Source: Prevotella sp. (GTDB taxonomy: Bacteria > Bacteroidota > Bacteroidia > Bacteroidales > Bacteroidaceae). From it: a DNA stretch of 64,000 nt. Position 1 is the first letter of the stretch; every line of letters begins with the position of its first letter. This document shows, one piece after another, positions 17,489 through 25,729 of this stretch. The stretch spans positions 124,001 through 188,000 of the forward strand of contig JAFZSL010000075.1 of the NCBI GenBank assembly GCA_017619375.1. The letters are read 5' to 3'. The notes beneath the pieces were generated by a model, which saw only the letters and a program-made list of their open reading frames with translations, did not search any database and was not told the origin of the DNA. The translations under genes and the position numbers were made by a program.

Positions 17489-18670
17489 TTACTCGTCTTC
17501 TTCAGATGGCCAGAAATCAGGTTTTTGAATATATGCACCCTTGTATCTGACATCGAGTTGATAGACAGTAGCCCAAGCTGTTTTCAACTTTCCACCAGGC
17601 TCCATTCTCTTATCTTGCCATTCGCATAGGTACTTGCCTTCTTCCACCATTTGGAGGCAATCAGCGATGCTGGTGTCCTCAAACCATGTGCGCTCGTCTT
17701 TTTTTGGAGGACGGTGGATGGAAAAATCGCTGGCATTGAGGAAGAACCTATAATCACTTGTATTCAACGAACATCCCACATATCCAATCACGTGCTTGTG
17801 TGACGTGAGGCAACGGATGTTGGTAGGCAGGGCCGTTGGTAGCGGAGTGAACAAGCCTCCCATTTCAGAACCAGCTTGCTGCAGCGCTAGTTCATATTCA
17901 TACTCTGCCTTTGTGATGGCACGTTGATGCACCAATCCGCTATATTTGTGAAAGATACGCTCATTGTCATAGTCTATGTCGTAAATCTTGAGTCTTTGGA
18001 TGTGCTGTCCATCGTAACTTTGGCTGGTGCCAAACGTGATAGTCGAACCTGCTGCATCTTTCCATCCACGCTCAGGAAACTGGTCAGGCTTATAGACAGC
18101 TTTCTCTAATTCCGTATCGAAAAAAAGGCGGGTCGTATAGTCAGCATACACTTCCCATGTCTCGTCGTACGACCACGAATAGAAATTCGGCTTATCAGAT
18201 TGAAAAGGGACATCAGGAGTGATGAGCACGTCGATGCTGTTTTCAGAAGAGTTCTGCACCCCACATACATCTGCTATCCCCTCTGTAGGAAGAGGTCTCT
18301 GAGGGTCGGATTCATAGACCTCTCCATTTGTCTCAATATGCAGCCAATACTCTATGTCAGGATCCAGAAGGCCAATCCAGCAAGAGTAACAATCATCCGT
18401 TAACTGCGCCTTGTATTCAGAACCGTCACTCCCTCGTACAGAAACACTTGCTCCCATTTCCATCTGAGGGGTATAGGAAGAATTGATAGTTTGTGAACGC
18501 GACAGATAGAACTTATTCAATTCTGCTGAACATATCGTGCCCTCCACAACGAGCAAGTCGGAATCTTCCGCAGAAAGGTCTGCTTCATATTCTTCAATAC
18601 AGCCCGACAGTGTACATACGCCTGCCATCAGGCATAGCACAAAACATAGCGTCTTACTCAGTTGCATCAT
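17489..18670 (-). CDS. DUF4249-family outer-membrane lipoprotein
   Basis: This is a 393-residue lipoprotein with lipobox TLSGC (Cys24) followed by an acidic stretch (IEEYEADLSAEDSDLLVVEG). The pattern LLVVEGTI near the start, then FYLSRSQTIN and SVSVRGSDG, is characteristic of DUF4249 proteins. These are encoded next to TonB-dependent receptors in Bacteroidota and presumably serve as partner lipoproteins in place of SusD; their substrate is unknown. It begins 3 bp after the receptor gene and is followed by the MG/plug-like gene. Confidence 0.88.
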   Translation of the reverse strand: MMQLSKTLCFVLCLMAGVCTLSGCIEEYEADLSAEDSDLLVVEGTICSAELNKFYLSRSQTINSSYTPQMEMGASVSVRGSDGSEYKAQLTDDCYSCWIGLLDPDIEYWLHIETNGEVYESDPQRPLPTEGIADVCGVQNSSENSIDVLITPDVPFQSDKPNFYSWSYDETWEVYADYTTRLFFDTELEKAVYKPDQFPERGWKDAAGSTITFGTSQSYDGQHIQRLKIYDIDYDNERIFHKYSGLVHQRAITKAEYEYELALQQAGSEMGGLFTPLPTALPTNIRCLTSHKHVIGYVGCSLNTSDYRFFLNASDFSIHRPPKKDERTWFEDTSIADCLQMVEEGKYLCEWQDKRMEPGGKLKTAWATVYQLDVRYKGAYIQKPDFWPSEEDE

Positions 18671-18673
18671 ATC

Positions 18674-21661
18674 TTAGTTGAATCGTATGTTAAGTGAAAC
18701 ATAAGGAATGGCTGTGCCAAACACAGACAGCTTATATCCTTTGATTTCATCGTCTTCGGTGACATAATAGACATTATAGGCGTTTCTGCGTGCAAGGGCG
18801 TTATACACACCAATGGAGAACGACGTATGAAGAAAACTTGTCAACTTATGGGTAGGTTCGATATTGAATGCAAGATCCAAACGCATATAGTCAGGAATAC
18901 GGTATGTATTGCGGTCAGTATAGTATGGCATGTATCTCATTTTCTTCAAGCTGTAAAATTTTCCAGCAGGCAAGGTTGTCGGACGGCCAGTGGCATAGTT
19001 GAAGTTGCTTGAAAAGCTGTATCTCTCGGTAAGCTTGTAGTTGAGCACCGCCTTCACCTCGTGGGGGCGGTCGTATTCGGAAGGATACCAGTCGCCATTG
19101 TTCAGAGGGGCAGCCACCCTCTCGTCATCCTGACGGAGCAAGGAACGTGAGAAGGTGTAGCTCACCCATCCATTCAACTTTCCTACTGGTTTTTTTGCTT
19201 GAAGTTCGAGACCATAGGCTTTTCCCTTGGTTGAGATGACGTCGGTCTCAAGGTGGGGGTTCATCAGCAGGACTGCAGAACTGCGATAGTTGAGATAGTC
19301 GTCAATGTGCTTGTAGTACACCTCTGCAGAGAACTCGTATTTTTTGTCAGCTGTCTCGTGGTAGATGCCGGCTGCCACCTGCCAGCCATTCTGAGGCTTG
19401 ATGTTAAAATCGGAAAGTTTCCATGTATCGGTGGGTGACATGATGGAAGTGTTCGACACCTTGTGGATATACTGGTGCATCGTGTTGAAACCAGCCTTCA
19501 AGGAAAGGTTTTCCTGTAGGGCATAGCGAGCCGACAAACGTAACTCTGGAGCATGATAGGTCTTGAAGACACCCGTTTCATGGCGTGTCTCCAACAATGT
19601 CCTCTCTGATGGAAGTTCACCGCCATCATAAATGTTCACATCACGAGGCCCAAGCGCATTGTATATGGAATAGCGCAGGCCGGCAGAAACAGAGAGCTTT
19701 TCAGTGAGCGACCGCTCATAGTCGAAATATGCGGCACTCTCCAACGCCTTTTCTCGCTGCAACTGGTCTGTCATGATGCAGGACTCCTCGCCCACAGGCT
19801 CGTATTTCCCAGCCTGTACATTGTAGTGCTGCATGGAGAGGCCGTACGAGATGACTTGCTTTTCAGACAGTCGCTGACGAAAATGCAACTTTCCCCATAA
19901 CTGGTCAATGCCGAAACTCAACCGGGCTGCCATGGAAGGTACGTACTTGTCCTCATTGAAATAGTCGTAGTGGTCTTGTCCGGCAGAAAGGGTGGCAGTC
20001 ATTCTTTCATTCAGGATGGAGCGCCACTCCAAAGAGAAGTTACGATTCTGATAGCCATAATTATCCTGTGAACTGAACGAGAACTTGTCATTGCTCCAAT
20101 ATCCATACACCTTGAGGCGATGCATGCTATTGAGCTTCCATGTCAGCACGCCACCAAGGTCATAGAAGTTTGCAGTACCGTTCTTGTAACCGCTTTTCTC
20201 CGGCAACTTCTTGAGAATCCAGTCACTATAGGTCGTGCGGCCATTCAACAGCAGCGATACATGCTCCTTGACGACAGGTATCTCTATGTTCGCCTTGCTG
20301 GTAAGCGCACCGATGCTTGCCGAACCAGTAAGCTTCTGCATGTTGGCCTCTTTCGAGGTCACTTTCAACACGCTGCTTATCCTGCCTCCATACTCCACGG
20401 GAATACTTGACTTGAACAGCTCCACATCCTCAACGGCATCTGAATTGAACGATGTGAACAGTCCGAACAGATGAGAAGGATTATATACAGTACCTCCATT
20501 GAAAAGAATGAGGTTCTGGTCTGTTGCTCCTCCTCGCACATTATAACCGCTTGAAGCCTCTCCCACCGTGGTGACACCAGGCAGGGAGAGCACTATCTTC
20601 ATAATGTCCGACTCGCCGAAGGCAGACGGAATGTTCTTGAGCAATACGGGTTTGAACTTCTCCGCCCCCATCATCATATTGCTCACAGCCGAAGGGCGTC
20701 CACCAACAACCACTATCTCGTCAAGTTCCTGGTCATCGGCAATGCTTGCCCTTGCCTTCTTCACACCCGGCAACACATAGACGGTTGTACTTGACGAAGA
20801 AACTCCCCTTGCTACAGAATCATTGTCAAGAACTGGAATACCGGCAATTAGAGTCGCGTTGTCAATAGATGTGTCAATAGTGGTCTGCACAACCGAATCA
20901 CTTCTTGTTGTTTCCGCTTCACGATTGGATACAACGGATAGGGGATGGGGATTGGGTATGGGTGCGCCAGAAACACTTTCCACGACTTTCACAAGGCTGC
21001 TCTCACGCACTCTCTTTGAGAAGGAAAGATGATTCTTCTTTGCAAAGTGTTTAATTTGCTTGTTTTGTTCAGGAAACACCTTTGCCACATCCGATGCACG
21101 CTTCACATGATGCATTTCCCCGTTTGGGGTGATGAGCGTGTAAAGTTCTTTGGTATAAAGAGTCTTTTGATATTTCTTTCCTCCAAAAGTATCATCACCG
21201 CCAGGATCCTTCCACACTGCATGATAAAGACGGATGCCATTGGTGCTGCCATCACAGAGCATGGCCGTGTATCGTGTGCCATCCTCCGGGTCATGCACAT
21301 ATCTGTGACCATCCATCTCAAACCAGTCAACAAATTCCTGCTCAGGTAGACAAAACGCACTTTTCCCGGGAGGAATAACGACAACACACTGCTTGAATTG
21401 GTCGAAACGTAGTTGCACATCGTCATAAACTACGCCGTGGTAGCTGATGCGGCCTCTATAAAAATTGGTGGTGCCATTGTAATATGGGATGTCATGCCAC
21501 AACGTTTTTTGATACTGGGGCTCTACCGCCCCCACATAAAGACGGGCATGGTCGGAAGCAGAGGAAAAATATTCCTGGGCCCCAACATGCTGCACCACTG
21601 CCATCATGCAGGCAAGTATCAACCTGTACTTTTTCAAGTCTTTGTATCTGCCTTTATACAT
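18674..21661 (-). CDS. TonB-dependent receptor with uncharacterised N-terminal domain
   Basis: This 995-residue outer-membrane receptor starts with a signal peptide (ends HVGAQ). Residues ~20-215 form an extra domain with YHGVVYDDVQLRFDQFKQCV and an FPEQNKQIKHFAKKN helix. A low-complexity link follows, then the plug (EIVVVGGRPSAVSN, SAFGESDIMKIVLSLPGV, YNVRGGATDQNLILFNGG) and a 22-strand-type barrel that ends in an aromatic-rich strand (SLNIRFN). It lacks the CarboxypepD_reg start typical of SusC. The ATG at 21661 is chosen because the longer frame begins at TTG and would overlap the promoter. Confidence 0.9.
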   Translation of the reverse strand: MYKGRYKDLKKYRLILACMMAVVQHVGAQEYFSSASDHARLYVGAVEPQYQKTLWHDIPYYNGTTNFYRGRISYHGVVYDDVQLRFDQFKQCVVVIPPGKSAFCLPEQEFVDWFEMDGHRYVHDPEDGTRYTAMLCDGSTNGIRLYHAVWKDPGGDDTFGGKKYQKTLYTKELYTLITPNGEMHHVKRASDVAKVFPEQNKQIKHFAKKNHLSFSKRVRESSLVKVVESVSGAPIPNPHPLSVVSNREAETTRSDSVVQTTIDTSIDNATLIAGIPVLDNDSVARGVSSSSTTVYVLPGVKKARASIADDQELDEIVVVGGRPSAVSNMMMGAEKFKPVLLKNIPSAFGESDIMKIVLSLPGVTTVGEASSGYNVRGGATDQNLILFNGGTVYNPSHLFGLFTSFNSDAVEDVELFKSSIPVEYGGRISSVLKVTSKEANMQKLTGSASIGALTSKANIEIPVVKEHVSLLLNGRTTYSDWILKKLPEKSGYKNGTANFYDLGGVLTWKLNSMHRLKVYGYWSNDKFSFSSQDNYGYQNRNFSLEWRSILNERMTATLSAGQDHYDYFNEDKYVPSMAARLSFGIDQLWGKLHFRQRLSEKQVISYGLSMQHYNVQAGKYEPVGEESCIMTDQLQREKALESAAYFDYERSLTEKLSVSAGLRYSIYNALGPRDVNIYDGGELPSERTLLETRHETGVFKTYHAPELRLSARYALQENLSLKAGFNTMHQYIHKVSNTSIMSPTDTWKLSDFNIKPQNGWQVAAGIYHETADKKYEFSAEVYYKHIDDYLNYRSSAVLLMNPHLETDVISTKGKAYGLELQAKKPVGKLNGWVSYTFSRSLLRQDDERVAAPLNNGDWYPSEYDRPHEVKAVLNYKLTERYSFSSNFNYATGRPTTLPAGKFYSLKKMRYMPYYTDRNTYRIPDYMRLDLAFNIEPTHKLTSFLHTSFSIGVYNALARRNAYNVYYVTEDDEIKGYKLSVFGTAIPYVSLNIRFN

Positions 21662-21669
21662 AACGCTTG

Positions 21670-21701
21670 CAAAGATAGTCTTTTTTTTATAATGCAGCAA
21701 A
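21670..21701 (-). promoter_or_regulatory. Promoter of the TonB receptor/DUF4249 operon
   Basis: Minus-strand TTTG (21698-21701) and TATCTTTG (21670-21677) are 20 bp apart, a close consensus match. The box ends only 8 bp before the ATG at 21661, so the message would be leaderless or nearly so. Confidence 0.65.
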
Positions 21702-21763
21702 TATTCAATTCTTGTATGAAAAATTGAAGAAAAATGAAAAAGGAAGGAATCGGTATAAAAAAT

Positions 21764-21797
21764 TCAAGCACGCACCCCACTCAGGATGCGTGCTTGA
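21764..21797 (-). terminator. Terminator after the pectin-locus operon
   Basis: Perfect 11-bp arms (TCAAGCACGCA at 21764-21774, TGCGTGCTTGA at 21787-21797) surround a 12-nt loop. On the minus strand a T-rich run follows. It separates the DUF5123-like gene from the downstream TonB receptor operon. Confidence 0.8.
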
Positions 21798-21819
21798 TGA
21801 TTCAGCGGTGCTGTAAAAA

Positions 21820-23526
21820 TTAATACCAACGTGGGTCGCCTGGTTTGGGTTTCGTGCCACCCAGTTCATTGGTAATCACCTTGAAGTTGCTCGAGGCAGC
21901 GTCTTGGAAGGTGTTGGCGGTGTTTGTTGACAGCATGGTGCCCGGGAAGGCAGCCCTTGGCGATGGGTCTTCCTCGGAAACAGGTTGCCACAACAGGTCG
22001 CTGGTGTAGTAGATGTCAGAACATTCCGGTTGGAGGTCGCCGCTCCAGCCTGAGATGCCGGTGGTGGCTAATTCCTCTTTGTTGCGCCCTGCCATGCCGA
22101 TGAGGCAGTTCTTGAAAATGAACTTGTCCTTGAACGAACTCCAGTTACTCGACTTGAAGTCAAAGAACGGTTTCGCATCGGCTATGGTATAGACGAAGGT
22201 GCAGTTCTCCACAACAAGGGAGTTGGGTTGCAAGCCCTTGGTGCCCACGCAGATTTTCTCGGCGTTGGAAACCGTCGTGTTGGTGATCTTCACATTCTGG
22301 ATGTCAGCCTTGGCGTTGTCGGCATTGGTGAGGCCGTAGCCGCTGATGGAGTCGATGACGCAGTTGTCAATGATGACGTTCTCAATGGTGGCGGTCGTCT
22401 GTATGCGGCAGATGCCACGCTTGTACTTGATGCTGCAGTCCTGGAACTTTATCGTGCCGATGTTGCCACCCGATTGGTTCAAATTGAAGATGTAGGTGGC
22501 ACCATAGTGGCTGTCCGTACGCGGTTTGCTGTCCGTGTCGGTGAAGGCGATCTTGTTGAACACCACGCCGCCTAAATCGGAATTGCCGGCAACGCGGAAG
22601 TTGCCTTCCACGCCCATCTGTGCCTCGCCAGCGAGACTCAGGCCGGTGACGAAGGTGATGGTGCCGGTGGTGGAGGGAAGTTCGATGGTTGCAATGCGGT
22701 ACTTGGTGCCTCCCTCAAGGATGACGGTGATGTCCTTGTCCTGATACTCGGTCTTGATGAGCGAGTCGAGGGTGTTGGCATAAGCAGAACCGGAGCCGGT
22801 GGAGAACCATTTCCATGCCGTGTTCTCATCGAGTCCGCGCAGGTCGATCACCTCGCCGGAGAAACTCTCGGAGGCGGCGGTGGTGAAACGCTTCTTCCCT
22901 TTGTAGCTGTCGCCGGTGTAGGCTTCCACACGGTAGCTGGTCTTGGGACTGAGGCCGTAGACCACCTTTTGTGCTGCGGCGTTGTCCTCTTCGGTTAGGG
23001 TCACCTCTGTCACCACTTCGCCCTCATCATTGAGGATGCGCAGGCGGTCATAATACACGCCAGGTGTCCAGCGCACGCGGGCAGCGATGTCTATGATGTC
23101 GGTTGTCTGGATGGTGGAGAGGCTTGTCGGATAGTCGGGAGTGGTGGCCGTCAGTGAGTAGGCCTTCGAACTCAAGCCGGTTGTCGTGTTGGCGGCGCTG
23201 ATGTTGACGAAATACTCCTTGTCATACTCCAAGCCGTCGAAATGGCAGGAGAGTTCACTGGTGGTGATGGTCTTGGGGGCTACGCTGGCGTCGGCCGGTT
23301 CCACACTGACCGTGTATTGGTTGGCGTCGGTGTAGTTGTCCCATTTCACATTCATATAGGGAACCAGGTTGTCATCCAGACCCATCTCGATGTTGTCGTC
23401 TGTGATGATCGGACGGAAGAGTGCATCGGCCTTGGCGAGATCGTCGTCGTCGCTGCAACTGACAAACGTTCCCATTCCTGCGGTTGCTGCGAGGAGCAGC
23501 AACATGGTCTTATATATCTTTCTCAT
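21820..23526 (-). CDS. DUF4957/DUF5123-type surface lipoprotein of a pectin locus
   Basis: This is a 568-residue lipoprotein: signal peptide, lipobox FVSC (Cys24), then DDDD. Residues ~50-230 contain two fibronectin type III-like modules (SVEPADASVAPKTITTSEL, VRWTPGVYYDRLRIL). Residues ~240-560 are a beta-helix-like region with IENVIIDNCVIDSISGYG and SLVVENCTFVY, as in DUF4957/DUF5123 proteins. These lipoproteins are found with SusC/SusD in pectin-related loci and probably bind polysaccharide at the surface. It follows susD by 12 bp and is the last gene of the operon, in the place of SusE/F. Confidence 0.85.
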   Translation of the reverse strand: MRKIYKTMLLLLAATAGMGTFVSCSDDDDLAKADALFRPIITDDNIEMGLDDNLVPYMNVKWDNYTDANQYTVSVEPADASVAPKTITTSELSCHFDGLEYDKEYFVNISAANTTTGLSSKAYSLTATTPDYPTSLSTIQTTDIIDIAARVRWTPGVYYDRLRILNDEGEVVTEVTLTEEDNAAAQKVVYGLSPKTSYRVEAYTGDSYKGKKRFTTAASESFSGEVIDLRGLDENTAWKWFSTGSGSAYANTLDSLIKTEYQDKDITVILEGGTKYRIATIELPSTTGTITFVTGLSLAGEAQMGVEGNFRVAGNSDLGGVVFNKIAFTDTDSKPRTDSHYGATYIFNLNQSGGNIGTIKFQDCSIKYKRGICRIQTTATIENVIIDNCVIDSISGYGLTNADNAKADIQNVKITNTTVSNAEKICVGTKGLQPNSLVVENCTFVYTIADAKPFFDFKSSNWSSFKDKFIFKNCLIGMAGRNKEELATTGISGWSGDLQPECSDIYYTSDLLWQPVSEEDPSPRAAFPGTMLSTNTANTFQDAASSNFKVITNELGGTKPKPGDPRWY

Positions 23527-23538
23527 TTTGTTTCCTGT

Positions 23539-25704
23539 TTATTTGTATTCTTTTTCTATCGTAGCCACTTCGACATTCGTTCCTTTCTCCATATTGGCGT
23601 CAAGGATGTGGTAACCATCGTTGTCGAGGACTGAACTGGCAGAGAGTGTCTCGGTGGTGATGGGGAGCAGGTAGGGCACGACGCCGTTGCCGGTCAGTGC
23701 ACCGTTGGAATAGCCGCGATACAGGCGTGTGTAGTAGTCGCTGGCGGCATAGACATCCTTGCGGATGATGCCGGTGGGTTCGCCTGCCTGTACGGTCACC
23801 GTGGCGGTGTTGGGAGCAGCGCCCAAGGTGTAGGTGACGGAGCCGTCGGCATTGTTGGCCTTTGTAGGCGTGGTGGTGCCGTAGTCCTTGCCATTATACA
23901 CATAGGTGCGTGTGCGCTTGATCATATTTGAGCCCCAATTCACCTTCTGCCATCCTTCGGCGGTCATAGTGGCATCGTCAAGGTCGGCCTTGTATTTCTC
24001 GTTATACCACTTGATGTCGCTCTTGAGGTTCTCCTTGCCGCTCTTCACATAATAGAGGCGGTCGGCCCATGTGGTGTAGTTGACTGCCTCGGGGAAGCGC
24101 GCCAGCACGGCCGGGTCGCTGATGAGGTCCTCGTTGGTGGCGATGCCCCAGCAGAGGGCGGTGCGCATGGCTTCCTCAATCTTCTTGGCATAGAGGTTCC
24201 AGCGTACGAGGTCGAACTTGCGGATGGCTTCACCGCCGAACTCCCAGGCGCGCTCGTTGACGATGGCGTTGAAGAAGTCTTCCTTGGTGTTGAGTTTCGC
24301 TACATACTCCGTCACGTCAGCGGCGTAGGTGGGGCTGTTGGCGAAAGCGCGGGCGCGCACCTTGAGCAACTGCTCTTTGGCGAGGGCGGTGGGGCCGTTC
24401 AACTCGTTCTCTGCTTCTGCAAGCATCAGCAGCACATCGGAGTAGCGCATCAGCGGATAGTTGATGCCTGTTCCCTTTGACGAACCGGAACCCAGGTCGT
24501 GGGCGGCGCGGGCGCGGTCCCACTTGCCGACATACAATCCAGTGGAAGCGGAAGCCTTCACGGTGTCGTTCTCATGGGCATACTTGGCCACGTCGATGTC
24601 GCGGCGGATGTCATTGTCGGCGAACGACATGTAGAAGGTCGGGGTTATGGCCACCTGGGCCGTAGTGGTGCCATTCACGTTGCTGCCGGTGTTGGGCACG
24701 CCGAAGCTCCAGCCGATGTCGCCACCGTAGTTCTGTACGAAGGCCACTTCGTAGAGCACCTCGGCATTGTTTTCGATGGTGTAGTTCATCTCGTTGATGA
24801 ACGGCTGCTCGAAGTTGGCATACAACTCGCGTGGCTTCAGTTGGATGAGCTTCTGGCAGTAATCCTTGGCCATCTGGTAGTATTCGGTGTAGGTGCGAGC
24901 GGTCTTCTCTGCGCCTGTCACATCCTTGTAGGTGACGGCGAGGTCGGGGTTGCTCATGTCAAGGTATTCTTCAGCGCGTTTCATCGTGCCGTCCTTCGTC
25001 ATGCCGTAACCGGCGCGGAAGAGGGCTATGCGGGCGATGAGGCCGATGGCGAAGTCGCGGTTCATGCGCTCGATGCCGCCGGTGTTCACGTCGCTCCATT
25101 TCATATTAGGCTCGATGTCGACCAATTGCTGGAGGACACGGCTGTAGACGATGTTCTTGTCGGTGCGGGGCTTGTCGATTTCCTCACCCCATTTGGCGGC
25201 CACGTCATAATAGGGCACGTCGCCGAAGAAATTACACATGAGGTAGTAGCGATAGGCTTTCAGGCAGGTGGCCTCACCCTTGATCTGCTGCATCTCATCG
25301 GTGTTGGCAATGTTGCTGGCGTCGATGCCGGCACGCACCTGGTTGGCGCGCTCGATAGCTTGGAGGTTGTTGTCCCATACTTTTTTCACGTCACTCCATC
25401 CCACGTTGCCAGGACCTTGGAGAGGCCATACGGCCTGGCGGTGGTTGGTGGCGACTGCCTCTTGGACGCTCATGGCCTCTACGTCGGTGTTCTGCATCCA
25501 CACGCCGCACATGCGGGAGGTGTATGGATCCTCGCCGAACAGTACATATACGCCGTTGATGGCGTTGGTTGCAAACTCTGCGGAGCTATACACCATGTTC
25601 TGGTCCATCTGTGAGGGAGACTCCACGTCCAGGTAGTCGTCGCATGCGGTCAACCCCATCACTCCGAGTGTTGCAATTGCTATATATAGACTCTTGATTT
25701 TCAT
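23539..25704 (-). CDS. susD: SusD/RagB-family nutrient-binding lipoprotein
   Basis: This is a 721-residue SusD-like lipoprotein with lipobox LTAC (Cys21) followed by DDYLDVESPSQ, the classic family start. TPR-like helices follow (NNLQAIERANQVRAGI, CLKAYRYYLMCNFFGDVPYY), and the C-terminal half has the family blocks YPLMRYSDVLLMLAEAENEL and FFNAIVNERAWEFGGEA. SusD proteins cap the SusC barrel and deliver glycans from the surface. Its place between SusC and a DUF5123-like lipoprotein, near two pectin lyases, suggests pectin or rhamnogalacturonan fragments as ligand. Confidence 0.95.
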   Translation of the reverse strand: MKIKSLYIAIATLGVMGLTACDDYLDVESPSQMDQNMVYSSAEFATNAINGVYVLFGEDPYTSRMCGVWMQNTDVEAMSVQEAVATNHRQAVWPLQGPGNVGWSDVKKVWDNNLQAIERANQVRAGIDASNIANTDEMQQIKGEATCLKAYRYYLMCNFFGDVPYYDVAAKWGEEIDKPRTDKNIVYSRVLQQLVDIEPNMKWSDVNTGGIERMNRDFAIGLIARIALFRAGYGMTKDGTMKRAEEYLDMSNPDLAVTYKDVTGAEKTARTYTEYYQMAKDYCQKLIQLKPRELYANFEQPFINEMNYTIENNAEVLYEVAFVQNYGGDIGWSFGVPNTGSNVNGTTTAQVAITPTFYMSFADNDIRRDIDVAKYAHENDTVKASASTGLYVGKWDRARAAHDLGSGSSKGTGINYPLMRYSDVLLMLAEAENELNGPTALAKEQLLKVRARAFANSPTYAADVTEYVAKLNTKEDFFNAIVNERAWEFGGEAIRKFDLVRWNLYAKKIEEAMRTALCWGIATNEDLISDPAVLARFPEAVNYTTWADRLYYVKSGKENLKSDIKWYNEKYKADLDDATMTAEGWQKVNWGSNMIKRTRTYVYNGKDYGTTTPTKANNADGSVTYTLGAAPNTATVTVQAGEPTGIIRKDVYAASDYYTRLYRGYSNGALTGNGVVPYLLPITTETLSASSVLDNDGYHILDANMEKGTNVEVATIEKEYK

Positions 25705-25729
25705 ATGTTTGTCAATGGTTTGTGGTTAA

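Noticed and set aside
24499..25614. 371-codon plus-strand frame opposite susD
   Set aside because: It lies fully inside a well-supported SusD gene on the other strand, with a Val/His/Gly-rich product typical of shadows.
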